DNA of 64,000 nt from Myrmaecium sp. VS I D KN 1 (lineage: Eukaryota > Ascomycota > Dothideomycetes > Valsariales > Valsariaceae), in assembly GCA_019775845.1 (NCBI GenBank), contig JADQAV010000022.1, positions 448,830 through 512,829 of the forward strand, in the 5' to 3' direction. Below, in pieces: positions 11,936 to 22,428 of the stretch. The first letter of the stretch is position 1. Each line of letters opens with the position of its first letter. The notes beneath the pieces were generated by a model. The model worked only from the letters and a program-made list of their open reading frames with translations, was not told the origin of the DNA and searched no databases. The position numbers were made by a program, and so were the translations under genes.

Positions 11936-13512
11936 ATGTTGCCACGGCGAAATCCGCACAGCTATGGCGTCCACGTTTGCAGGCGAAACCTCTTACGCGT
12001 CCAACCGCGGCCCCTGCTGAAGTCGCCCGCTCGCCGCGACAGCCTTTGCCTCACAAACCCTGCCTCCCTTCAGCAACGTCGCGTGCTGCTGACTTCCTCG
12101 ACATCCCCTATCGACCTCCTCCCGACTCACCATCCGCATCCGCACCACGCCCTCTCTCCCCGGATCACCACTTCGAAGATGCAGACGCGGAATCACGCCG
12201 GCCATGGCCACGGCCACCACCACCATCACGATAACACATACCTCACCTCCACAAACAAGAAGGATGCGGGCGTCCGAATCACTCGGCTCGGGCTGTACGT
12301 CAACCTGGGTATGGCAGTGGGCAAGGGGTTCGGAGGTTACATCTTCAACAGCCAAGGTTAGGAGACTATCACCACGGCTGCTCCGCCATTTCTCCGTGGA
12401 CGCTAACCGACTGGAGACAGCGCTCATCGCCGACGCCATTCATGCCCTCACCGATCTGGTCAGCGACATCATGACCCTCGCCACGGTCTCCTGGTCCCTC
12501 AAACCTCCGACCGAGCGATTCCCGATGGGTTACGGAAAGGTGGAGAGCCTGGGCTCCCTCGGCGTGAGCGGGCTGCTGCTCGGCGGCGGTGTCATGATGG
12601 GCTGGGCGGCCGTCGTCGCCCTTTTGCAACAGTTTTGCCCGGACTTCATGGAGATGCTGGAACATTTCGGGGTCGGGCATGGACACAGCCATAGCCACAG
12701 CCATATCGATCTGGGGCCGAACATCCACGCCGCTTGGCTGGCCGGAGGCTCGATCCTGATCAAGGAGTGGCTGTATCGAGCAAGTAAGGAGCCCCGACAA
12801 AAGAATTCTGTCAGATGGACAGACACGCACAAGGTGACGGTGCTAACACCCTGCAGCCATGAAGGTCGCCAAAGAACGCAAATCCTCCGTGCTCGCCTCC
12901 AACGCGTACCACCACCGCGTTGATTCACTCACCTCCTTTGTTGCGCTTCTCATGATTGGCGGGTCGAACTATCTCACGAACGCCGCTTGGCTGGATCCCG
13001 TTGGCGGCCTCGTCATTTCCATTATGGTCATCCAGGCCGGCTGGGGGAATACCAAGTCGGCCCTGTTGGAGCTGGCAGACGTGGGCGTAGACAAGGAGAT
13101 GACGGACAACGTGCGACGGGCGACGAGCAAAGCGCTTTCCGAGCTGGCCGATGTCGTCTCCCCGCAGGATATGGTGGAGCTGCGGCAGGTGCAGGGGATC
13201 AAGTCCGGCCAGAACTACCTCATGGACCTCGAGCTGGCGGTGCCGTCCGACTGGACGGTCGAGCGGACGCGCGCAGTTGAGGCGGCCGTCCGCGGCCGCG
13301 TGGGCGCCAAGGTTCGCGGCGTCAAGCGCGTCCGCATCCGCTTCGTGACCAAGGAGGAGCCGAGGGCGGATTACCTGGACGAGTTCATCCAAGATGTGCG
13401 CACCCGAGCGAACCCGGAGCCGGAGGCTGAGCTGGAACATGACCATGACCACGACCACGTGCACGAGCACGAGCACAGTCATGCGAATGGAGAGGCGAGG
13501 AAGACGAAGTAA
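11936..13512 (+). CDS. cation diffusion facilitator, Mmt1/Mmt2-like metal transporter
   Basis: Exons 11936-12356, 12421-12783 and 12857-13512 encode 479 residues. The first 60 or so residues are basic and free of acidic residues, fitting a mitochondrial targeting peptide, as in yeast Mmt1/2, which move iron or related metals across mitochondrial membranes. The CDF metal site is visible: His148 and Asp152 in IHALTDLVSD (helix 2) and His280/281 and Asp284 in YHHRVD (helix 5). A cytosolic or matrix C-terminal domain follows. Three His-rich clusters stand out: HGHGHHHHHD near residue 85, HGHSHSHSH between membrane segments, and alternating His/Asp/Glu near the C-terminus; such runs usually bind metal ions. 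The first donor is GTTAGG, slightly off consensus, but the join restores the conserved helix. The metal could be iron, zinc or manganese. Confidence 0.9.
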
Positions 13513-14424
13513 AAGAGAGAAGGAGGGTTTCAAAAGAGCGTTCGGCGTGCACATTTAGACCATACATCTCTTGTATTTGTTACTGTTATCCATCATCTTT
13601 GCGAGCATACTGTACGGTATGAAATGGCATGAATGGGAATCTTGGTCCACGGGAGGGGTTATGGGTGGGGTGACAACGGTATGAAGGGTGGGAGGGAGGG
13701 AATGGGAAACAGCATGATCTTGAAAGAAAAAAGGATTGAATGTGAAGAAGGATCACGGATATATGGATTTGGGACTGTATGTATGTAAATCTACTGTGAT
13801 CCCTCCTCCCATCGAGAAAATCAAGAAGAAATGTACAACTTTTTTTCTTTTTTTCATTTATTGATGATTGACGAATGGATGGATGGATGTATGAGGAGAG
13901 AAGAAGAGAGGGAAAGAGCGAAAGATGGGAGGGCATCGGTTTGAGCTGGGGAAGATATGGATTGGATATGATTTGGATACTATAAGTACTTGAATCTTTA
14001 CTTATAGAGAGCCAACCCGATCACACCCTCGTCTGACCGCCCGGGTGTTTGCCCGCCGGGTAAATTGATCGTTAGCGGGGTGGGGGTTGGCCGAAAAGAG
14101 ACGACGTCATGCGATGGGGAAGATTGGCCCCACCGACGAGGCGGAACATCATCCCGTCCAGGCACGTCCCGGAGGTGGGCGGCCGCCGCGGGGTAAAGAG
14201 GAGGATGGGATTGAAGAAGGAAGGACGGAAAGACTTCTTCCTCGCTCACGCACTTCTTACTAGTACTACTAATCTTCCAATTGTCGTCTCGTCTCGTCTC
14301 GTCTCGTCTCGTCTCTTGTCGGGATTGCCGGTGATATACCTTCTTCCTCCTTTCCGACTGCGAGGGTTTGAGATACACCAGAGAAGCCTGAAAGGAAAAA
14401 CTTCCTCTTCTCACTCCGACCGAC
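13513..14424. other. intergenic region, transporter 3' end to xylulokinase leader
   Basis: No gene seen. Contains the 3' region of the transporter and the pyrimidine-rich promoter and leader of the xylulokinase gene, including a pentanucleotide repeat listed separately. Confidence 0.5.
14286..14315 (+). repeat. (GTCTC)6 pentanucleotide microsatellite
   Basis: Six perfect GTCTC units lie about 110 bp before the xylulokinase start codon, probably inside its 5' leader or core promoter. Confidence 0.95.
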
Positions 14425-16405
14425 ATGGCGACAGATCACCACTATCTGGGCTTCGACCTGTCGACCCAACAGCTGAAAGGTATGCGCCGCCGTCCGCCCC
14501 GTCTTTGCCCTCCTTCACATGTTTAGCTCACTCTCTCTAACACCCCCACCAGGCATCATCGTCCATTCAAACCTCAAGAAGCTGCATGAAGCCAAGGTCG
14601 ACTTCGACGCCGACCTCGGCCACTACGGCATCGAGAAGGGCGTGCTGACCAACCCGGCCGAAGGCGAGATCTTCGCGCCCGTCGCCATGTTCATCGAGGC
14701 CGTTGACCTCGTGCTCCGGCGATTGCGGGAGGACGGCGCGGATTTCGGCAAGATCAAGGGTGTCAGCGGCGCCGGCATGCAGCACGGCACCGTCTTCTGG
14801 AGCGCGCAGGCGGAGACGGTGCTGGGGAGCTTGGACGCGGCGAAGAGTCTGAAGGAGCAGCTGGTGGGCGAGGGCGAGGGTCTGCGAGAAGGCAGGGTTT
14901 TCAGCCACCCGTACAGTCCGAACTGGCAGGATGCTAGCACGCAGCGGCAGTGTGACGCCTTCGACGACTGCATGGGTGGCCCGGAGGAGCTGGCGCGATT
15001 AACGGGGAGCAAGGCGCATCATGTGAGTGGGTGGACCGAGGGGGCTTCATTCATCATCGTGCGGCGGCTTGCTGACTTGTGGAAATTGTAGCGCTTCAGC
15101 GGACCGCAGATTATGCGCTTCCGGGAGAAGTACCCAGACAGGTATAATGAGACGGCCCGGATCTCTCTCGTCTCCTCGTTCCTCGCCTCGGTCTTCCTGG
15201 GCAAGGTGGCCCCGATCGATATTAGCGATGTCACCGGCATGAACCTCTGGCACATTGAGAAGGGGCGGTGGCACGACGACCTCATCGCTCTCGCCGCGGG
15301 CGGCAAGGAACACGCCGCCGAGCTGAAGGCGAAGCTGGGGTCCGTCCCCGAAGACGGCGGCGCCAGCTTCGGTCCCATCTCTCCCTACTTCGTTTCCCGC
15401 TATGGCTTTCCCAAGGACTGCGCCATCATCCCCTTCACCGGCGACAACCCGGCCACCATCCTGGCTCTCCCGCTGCGCGCCTCCGATGCCATTGTCTCCC
15501 TCGGGACCAGCACCACCTTCCTCATGTCCACCCCGCGCTACCAGCCCGATCCGGCCTACCACTTCATGAACCACCCCACCACCGCCGGGCTGTACATGTT
15601 TATGCTCTGCTACAAGAACGGCGGCCTGGCGCGGGAGCACGTCCGGGACGCGATCAACCGGGCAACGGGCGCGACGGACCCGAAGGCCTGGGACGCCTTC
15701 AACGCGGCGACGACGAGCACGCCGGTGCTGGGCCAGGCTAAGCCGGACCAGGACCCCATGCGCCTGGGCTTGTTCTTCCCTCGGCCGGAGATCGTGCCAA
15801 ATGTCCGCGAGGGGGTGTGGCGGTTTCTGTACAACAGCCATACTGGCGGTTTAGAGCGGGTGGAGGCGTCAGAGGGCAAAGAACAGAAGGGTGAAGGCGC
15901 ATGGCCGCTGCCCACGGCGGACGCGCGGGCGATCGTCGAGAGCCAGTTCCTCAGCCTACGGCTGCGGAGCCGAGGGCTGGTAACGCCACAGGACGAACTT
16001 CCAGCCCAGCCGCGGCGGATCTACCTCGTCGGCGGCGGCAGCGCGAACCCGGCGATCGCGGAGCTGGCGGGCCAGGTCCTGGGCGGGGCCGAGGGCGTCT
16101 TCAAGCTGGACATCGGCGGCAACGCGTGCGCGCTCGGCGCGGCGTACAAGGCCGTCTGGGGCGTGGAGCGCGCGGCCGGCGAGCGCTTCGAGGAGCTCGT
16201 CGAGAGCCGCTGGGACGAGGAGGGCTTCGTGCGCAAGGTCGCGGACGGCTACCGTCCTGGCGTGTGGGAGCGCTACGGCGAGAGTCTGAAGGGCTTCGAG
16301 GCGGTTGAGCGGCGTGCGTTGGAGGAACGTGGTGAGCGCGTGCTGGAGGAGCGGGATAAGAAGCGGGAGGCGGGGGCGGCGCTGGGGGAGAAGAAGCAGG
16401 ATTGA
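14425..16405 (+). CDS. xkiA: D-xylulose kinase
   Basis: Exons 14425-14479, 14553-15022 and 15092-16405 give 612 residues. The enzyme phosphorylates D-xylulose to D-xylulose 5-phosphate, linking xylose and arabinose catabolism to the pentose phosphate pathway. FGGY-kinase signs: [11 protein letters not shown] at the N-terminus (ATP-phosphate loop), [26 protein letters not shown] and [11 protein letters not shown] in the middle, and [12 protein letters not shown] with [15 protein letters not shown] in the C-terminal ATP-binding half. The order and wording match Aspergillus XkiA closely. The protein is some 40 residues longer than the Aspergillus niger enzyme as I recall it, from a Gly/Glu-rich insert near residue 150 and a charged C-terminal tail. 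A 7-residue tag after LRG-type sequences is absent, and no targeting signal is seen, so it should be cytosolic. Confidence 0.95.
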
Positions 16406-17215
16406 GGGTAAGGTGGAGGGATGGGGCTGGGTGAGTTGACATCTGTGTGTATGTAGGTATGTACTGTAAGTATGTTTGGACGTTATCTAGGAGGGACTCT
16501 CTTTCTTTTCCTTTTCTTCTTCTTCCTCTTTTTCTTCCTCATTTTCCCTTCTTTTTTCCTTCCCTATAACATTCTCTCCGTTTCGTTTAGTCACGCTCTC
16601 TCCTCTACGGGCTCTCTCTACTTCGCAGGTTCCCACCTGATTAGCAGATCATGGTACGCAAGGCTATCCGGTTCTTCCTGTGGTTTTATTTTATTTTCTT
16701 CTCTCCTTCCTGTTTTTTGACCGTCAGCTCGTCGTTTGCCCGTACATATCTACGTACCCTTCTACTTCACTCTACACGATCCAACCCCGCAAACCACCTG
16801 CCTTCTCTTCGTCCGACCATCTCTATCTATTGATTGGCTTTGCGTTGGTTGTGTGTTGGTGGGCGTTGGTTCAAAGGTGGGCGTGAAGTATGTCCCTAGA
16901 AAGGGTGGAGGTGCTGATGGGTATGTGATCGCGGCTGGCCGTGATGACGACGCGAACAACTGAAGGCGTTGAATGTGCGTTGTATACTGTAGGTATGTCT
17001 GGCTTCCGTAGATGCGTGGCAAGGCACTACAGCCAGCCGCCAGCAAGACAGCATTGACTTCCGCTTCCGCTGTCCTGGTGACCCGGCTGTAACGGGAATA
17101 CATATTAACGGCTTACCTAGGTACGTATTGAAGAGCTGGCAGGCACGGTAAACGGAGCATCTCTGCTCCCGCTTGGTCTTTCGTTTGCATCTGACGGGAA
17201 TCTCGCTTACTGGAG

Positions 17216-17223
17216 TATATAAA
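17216..17223 (+). promoter_or_regulatory. TATA box of a possible non-coding or small-peptide transcript
   Basis: TATATAAA is followed by a pyrimidine-rich stretch (17230-17310) typical of fungal transcription start regions. No large gene follows, so it may drive the unassigned repeat-bearing transcript downstream. Confidence 0.45.
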
Positions 17224-17312
17224 CACACACATTGAACTTCACTCATTCCCCCACAACCTTCACTTCACTTCCTTCTTCCCATCCTCTTTACTCCTCCACC
17301 TCCACCACCACG

Positions 17313-17384
17313 ATGCAACATCTGCCGCCGCCCAACCGCCAGCCTCACTTGAAAAACAACAACATCGCTGTTCGTCCAACATGA
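17313..17384 (+). CDS. possible 23-residue small ORF behind the TATA box
   Basis: The first ATG after the TATA box, in the good context CACGATGC, opens a 23-residue frame rich in Pro, Asn and Gln. A CTAAC at about 17400 and an AG near 17423 hint at an intron end just after it, so it could be a first exon, a leader ORF, or chance. I recognise no family. Confidence 0.2.
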   Translation: MQHLPPPNRQPHLKNNNIAVRPT

Positions 17385-17717
17385 TGTTGAATATGGATCT
17401 GCTAACTCGGTGTGCCTAATTAGGTTTGACTTCGTTCCCACACATACGCGCTTCGTCGCCAATTTCCCACTTCTTCTTCTTGTTCGACGGTCTTGATTTT
17501 CGAATCTTGACTTGCGCGCGCTTCATTCGCCGCTCGTTTTCCAGGCACTTTCCTACCTGCTTGCGGACTCTGTCTGCACACATCACTTCCTTTCCTTTTC
17601 TTCAGTTCCTTCGTTTGTTGGTGACGGAGAGGGATGCACCGCCCGCTTGCTTGCTTCCTTGCGCGAACTTGGTTTGCATCCTACACTATCCTTCTCATTC
17701 AACCTTCCCTATTTTCC

Positions 17718-18467
17718 CTCCGGAACGTCACCGTTTCCGTCGAGCCTTCTTTTTTCTTCGTTCGTTACCTTATTCTTCTTCTCCGGAATTTTGACCACGT
17801 CCTGTCGAGCATGCGGCACTTCTACAACCACAGCCAACTCTTTCTCCTTTTGGTTTGTCTCTGGGGCTTCATGTCTTTTGTGAAGGACCCGTTGAGCTTT
17901 CCCGCACAACCCAGCGTAGCCGCATCTTTTTTTTCTCCGGAACGACTTGGTGTCTTCCGTCGAGCTTCTGCAGGACGACAATCTCCAGGGTTTTGACTTC
18001 TTCGGCTCCGGAACATTTCGGTGTTCTGTCGAGCGTCGTTGAACAAACCAGCTTGTTTCTTCTCCAGGATCCTCTTTCCGTTCTGTCGACTCCCCGTGCG
18101 AGCGCCAATGCCGCCCACATCATGGACATCATCTGTTGGCTTCCGCCTACGGGCAGAATCCAACACATTTTTCCTCCGGGCTTCGGCCCGTCGAGCCTTG
18201 CGCCACATCTTCCGCGCATCCCAGTCCATCCGACCCAGCCGTCCCCGGTGTAACGTCATTTTCCCTCCAGGTGTCGGTCTGTCCAATCAACGACGTCAGC
18301 GGCATTCGTGCTTCTTTTCCGTCCCCAGACCCGGCACCTGTCGAGCTTTCATAATCGCGCCTGAGCTCGCTGGAGGCTTCTTGCCAGGCGCCGTTTTTTT
18401 TCTTTCCTCCGGTCTCTTCCCCAATGCGTGATTCCTTGAAACTGCATCAAGGCGGAGATCCGTCGAG
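17718..18467 (+). repeat. cluster of about nine degenerate direct repeats (CTCCGGAAC ... CCGTCGAGC)
   Basis: Units of mostly 23-38 bp begin with CTCCGG or CTCCAG after a T-rich run and end with GTCGAG. Copies: 17718-17745, 17781-17810, 17935-17965, 18006-18034, 18062-18090, 18174-18196, 18265-18284 (partial), 18319-18346, 18407-18467 (expanded). The gap between starts varies (about 53 to 155 bp) and is usually not a multiple of three, so this is not a repeated protein segment. Two later copies are followed directly by TCATAATC, which recurs at 18350, 18469 and 18572. Confidence 0.6.
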
Positions 18468-18600
18468 TCATAATCCCCATTCCTGTTCGCAGGATGGGCG
18501 GTAATCATACAGGCAGCGCCGAACCAGCGTGCTCACCGCGTTGATAATCCCGCACCACACGGTTTGAATGTGGTTCATAATCCCCCCAGCTCGCTGGGTC
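18346..18600 (+). repeat. secondary repeat TTCATAATC..CAGCTCGCTGG
   Basis: Near-identical 22-25 bp copies at about 18348-18374 and 18571-18597 share TTCATAATC and CTCGCTGG; shortened forms sit at about 18468 and 18542. They overlap and follow the main repeat cluster and may be part of the same unit. Confidence 0.5.
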
Positions 18601-19053
18601 GTAATGCCGGGACTTTCAAGTCTCGGACCTGGATACTGGAGAGATCAGAAAAGAAGGGTATGTTAGTTCTAATCCCTCATGTTTTCATTTTATTCCTCTT
18701 CCCTTCCCTCCCGCCCTTCATCCCCGTTCCCCTACGAGGCTGTTTGCTCGGTGGTGGCGGATAATACAGATGGATTGGGTTTCTTACTGGGTTTTCTAGC
18801 TTGGTAAGTCTGATTCCCCCCTTTACTGCTATTCTACTGCTCTAGTCACATCTGCTCGACTTCACTCGACGACCAGATTAACTCCGTATATTTCACGCGG
18901 GCGAACCCGAACTTATGAGCTTGCTTGCTTCATCTGCCGTTAGGAAGACCGGAACAGATGTGCGACGAGAGTGTATGGGAGAGCGGTATCAAGCCGACAG
19001 CGGCGGTGGATCATGGTCATTGCAAACAAAATACTCAGTTCTTAGGTTTGGCT

Positions 19054-19110
19054 GGGGGGGGGGGGGGGGGGGGGGGGGGGNNCCCCCCCCCCCCCCCCCC
19101 CCCCCCCCCC
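19054..19110. other. assembly gap: poly-G, NN, poly-C
   Basis: Twenty-seven G, two N and twenty-eight C in a row. A true G/C tract this long is unlikely; it most likely marks a poorly resolved join, so the distance between flanks is unknown. Confidence 0.9.
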
Positions 19111-19356
19111 GCGCACTCTGTCCGCGAAGCATCGGCGTTGGAACAAGCCTTGAAAGACGAATAGTCATAATGATTTGACACATAAAGAATGCACGTCAAG
19201 GCTGAAACTCGGTGGTGGAATATAACAGCTAAATAGTTAGACAGCAAGAAACATCTGAATGATGGCATAAAAAAGAAAGCATGCTGCAACAGTCTTTCAC
19301 ATAGGTCCTTGAGATATAAGACCCACATACACCACCCTCCCTTGCCGCCTTCCCTC

Positions 19357-21222
19357 TCAGTATATATACCGAAAATTCACATTCTCCCGATCCGTCAGGT
19401 CCTCAAACGCATGAACAAACTTGGTATCGACAATCACGGGCGCGTTGCCAGCCGCCGCTGCTGCCGCAGCCGCCGCCTCCCGCTCGGCGCCGAGACGGGC
19501 GGCGGCCTCGCGATCCTTCTTCCGGTTCTGGGAACGCAGCCAGCAGCGCAGGAAGACCAGGATGGCGACGAGGAGGACGTAGCAGCCCATGTGAACGGCG
19601 AAGGCGATGAAGTAGCGGGGCGCGTTCCAGGAGAGGAAGACTTGGGGTCCTGTGGATTGGATTCGATTAGTTAGTCTGCGGATGGAAAGGAGAGGAGAGG
19701 AGGGGAGAGGAGGAGGAAAGGAAAGAAGGGAGAGGGGCCGTTTACCGATGGCGTTCCCGACGCTCCAGGCGATGAAGTTGGCGGCGACGACGACGGACTT
19801 CTTGGTCTGGCCGGCCACGTTGCGAGACAGCAGGGACATGGAGAGGGTCTGGGCGGCCCAGAAGGAGAGAACGATGTAGTAGGAGATGAGCAAGCCGGCC
19901 TGGGTGGCCCGGTCCGTGTTCTCGACGGACATGAGGACGATGGTCCCCACGAAGGAGGGGATAACGTACAGGCCCATGACGAGCACGTTCTGGCCCGTCC
20001 GGCGGACGAGCCAGGTGCTCGAGAGCAGGATGAGGATGATGTAGGCGCCCAGGACCATGGCGAGTAGCTGGGTCTGCAGGACGGTGAAGTGGAAGCCGGC
20101 GATGATGATGTTGGCGAAGGCGCCCAGGCCGGACGTGGGCAGGGTCGTGCAGATGGCGATGCCGCAGTAGCACCACATCTGCGGGTCGAGCAGGGCCTCG
20201 CGGACCTGGTAGGCCCGGAAGGTTCGGTTCTGTAGCCCCGTCTGGTTCGTCCGCACTCGCTCGACCATGAGCCGTTTGTCGGATTCGGAGAAGCACTTGG
20301 CGCGCATGGGCGAGTCGGGCAGCCACCAGAGGACGAAGAGGCCCCAGAGGACGGAGAAGGCGCCGTAGGTGACAAAGATGGCCTGCCAGGACGTGAGCGG
20401 GCCGGAGTGGATGAGGGAGAAGCAGAAGGCGAGGAGGCCGCCGACGATCTGCTGGCCGCCGTTCATCATGTACCAGTACGTGACCGTCTGGGCCTGCTCC
20501 TCGCGCCGGTACCACATCCCGCTCATGATGAGAAAGGAGGGCTGACAGGCTGCTTCGAAGATCCCCAGGAGCGTCCGCACCGTCACCAGGCTGGCGAAGT
20601 TCCGGCACGCCGCGTGCAGGGCCAGCACCGCGCCCCAGAGGACGATGTTGGCGCCGAGGTACTTCCCGATCGGCACTCGCTGGATTACCCAGTTTGTCGG
20701 GTACTCGACAATGAGGACGGCAATGTAGATGCAGGTGGTGAGCCAGGAGAACTGGAGTTGGTGTCAGTCTCCAGATGGTGGTCGAAGGTGTGTCTCATGG
20801 GGTGGTCGTGGAAAAGGAAGATAACGGCAGAGACGGTTGGAAGAGGAGGGAGAGGACGGAGAACTGACCTGCTGGCCATGAAGATGGGTATCTTGCGGCA
20901 GATTCATAATACTCGTAAAGCTCATTGTGCCCTTGTCGAGGGCCTGGAGGAAGTAGGTGAAGACCATAACGGTCAGGACACGCTTGTCGATCATGCGGCG
21001 CAACCGCTTGTTCTCCTCCTCGGAAACCTCGACGGCGACGGCGTTGGCGTACTTGGCCACCTCGGCGTCCATCCGCTCGTAGTTCGCGTGGTCCTTTTCC
21101 AAGGCGTCGCCGGAGAGAACCCGCTCGATCTGCGAGACGTCCCCAGCGTCCTTCTTCTCCATGCTCAGCCGGTCCGCGTCCATCGGGACGGGACCGGTGA
21201 TGTCGTGCTTGTCGCCGGACAT
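19357..21222 (-). CDS. MFS transporter, allantoate permease (Dal5) type
   Basis: Exons (minus) 21222-20869, 20751-19746 and 19649-19357 give 550 residues. It belongs to the anion:cation symporter branch of the major facilitator superfamily, which imports small organic anions. Signs: a cytosolic N-terminus of about 80 residues, LQALDKGTMSFTSIM in helix 1, PTNWVIQRVPIGKYLG in the helix 2-3 loop, LGIFEAACQPSFLIMSGMWYRREEQ in helices 4-5, LPDSPMRAKCFSESDKRLMVERVR in the central loop, and the late motif NAIGPQVFLSWNAPRY restored exactly by removing the second intron. Twelve helices are expected. The cytosolic tail holds a run of nine to ten Ala. An in-frame ATG at 21327 would add 35 Ser-rich residues; I cannot exclude it. 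It is divergent from the GH105 gene, which suggests the substrate is a pectin-derived acid sugar (inference). Confidence 0.92.
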
Positions 21223-21914
21223 GGTTCGACCAGTGACAGTGACGAGGGAATGGTCGGAGTCGAGTGATGAGCGGCGGATGAGGGGAGATTGGTATGCCGC
21301 AGAAGGAGAGCTGGAAAAGGGATTCAAGATGGGGTGCGATTGATGGCCGACGATGAAGAAGGATGACTTGGGGGCAACGAAGGAAGAGGATAGAGGGACA
21401 GAGAGTAAGAGAGCGACTCGGTGACGTGAGGAAGAATGGATGAATGGACGGATGGATGGGTGGATGTGATAAGAGTCAGAACGAGAAGAAACCCCGGCCT
21501 TCTGATGGAGCGAAGCTTGCGCATCCGGCGGGCAAGCACATGGCAGGCCTACTTAAGCATGATATGTCCTCCCCAGATGCAACCTCAGCGCCGCTCGGGA
21601 CATCCTAAACCGGGGGAGGAGAGCCGGTTAAGAGCCGGAGGTGGTTGGGCAGCGGGTGTGATTGCAGGACAATCATTTCCCCCGGGGGGTCAGGTTGGCC
21701 ACGACTGTTGACTGGCGGAGATCCACGCCGTATTCGGACGAGGCCATGGCGGGCGGGCTCGTGTAAGGGTTGGAGTAAGTTAATTTAGTGAACTGAGATG
21801 TGAACCGAGAGCAGAGCAGGCTGGAGGCGAGAGAGGTTCCCCACATCCCTTTTCCCCACCCCCGCAACCCCCGGATGCGGAGGAATGACTCCATGGGGTT
21901 GAGGACGAATATGG

Positions 21915-21944
21915 ATGGTGAATGGTGAATGGTGAATGGTGGAT
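21915..21944 (+). repeat. tandem heptamer ATGGTGA x4
   Basis: Four adjacent copies of a 7 bp unit, the last slightly changed, in the divergent promoter. Confidence 0.85.
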
Positions 21945-22221
21945 GGCGGGTCTGTGGGGAAGCCAGGTGCGGACGTGGGGAAGCGCGGGGAAGGGTTCGT
22001 TCGGTTGTTAAGCGCACCTTAGCGGCGGCGTACACCCACCCCCAGCTTCGTACTTGATGCCTCAGTCAATCAACGGCGGGCCTCGGGATTTCGGGAGAAT
22101 GAGCAGCGGGAGGATGATCCTCACTCTCCTCACTCAACATCCGATGAACCATCATCCTGAGGGCCGCCATGACGGGCCGATTGAGAGGGTGAGAGCGTGC
22201 TGGCTGGCCTGACCTGACGTA

Positions 22222-22308
22222 TCTTCTTCCTCTTCTACTTCCTCTTCCTCTTCCTCTTCCTCTTCCTCTTCCACTTCCACTTCCACTTCCACTTCCACTT
22301 CCACTTTC
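22222..22308 (+). repeat. CTTCCT / TTCCAC hexamer microsatellite
   Basis: A run of CTTCCT units passes into a run of TTCCAC units, all pyrimidine-rich on plus, ending about 120 bp before the GH105 start codon. It probably lies in the core promoter or leader. Confidence 0.9.
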
Positions 22309-22428
22309 TCTCCCTCTTCCACTTCTCCGCTCCTCTCATTCACTCTTTCGCGAGTCTCTCTCGAAACTCCCCGCCAGTCCTCATCATCTCCTCTCAATCC
22401 GTACACCCACAACCCTCTTGGGCCCGCC

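Larger units (their letters stand above)
16406..19356. other. 2.9 kb gene-poor stretch between convergent genes
   Basis: Lies between the 3' ends of xylulokinase (plus) and the MFS transporter (minus), so it is not a promoter for either. The plus strand is very pyrimidine-rich from 16490. It holds a TATA-type promoter, a short frame, the repeat cluster and an assembly gap, each listed separately. Open frames here show no protein family I know. Confidence 0.6.
21223..22428. promoter_or_regulatory. shared promoter of MFS transporter and GH105 hydrolase
   Basis: About 1.2 kb separates the two divergent starts, with no convincing gene between them. It contains a heptamer tandem repeat (about 21915-21944, unit ATGGTGA, four copies) and a long pyrimidine microsatellite (22222-22308) just before the GH105 start. 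Confidence 0.6.

Noticed and set aside
17426-18431. Several 90-150 residue frames in the repeat-bearing stretch
   Set aside because: No protein family, strand-biased pyrimidine content, and the repeat spacing is not a multiple of three.
17718-18467. Repeat cluster as a RiPP precursor with repeated core peptides
   Set aside because: On minus, some copies read as LDG/LDR-containing peptides, but the frame changes from copy to copy and no signal peptide or UstY-type enzyme gene is nearby.
17718-18467. Repeat cluster as a CRISPR array
   Set aside because: Units are degenerate, spacing is irregular and the organism is a fungus.
21223-21327. Upstream start for the MFS transporter at 21327
   Set aside because: In frame and possible, adding 35 Ser-rich residues, but I have no evidence for translation there; kept as an alternative, not the call.
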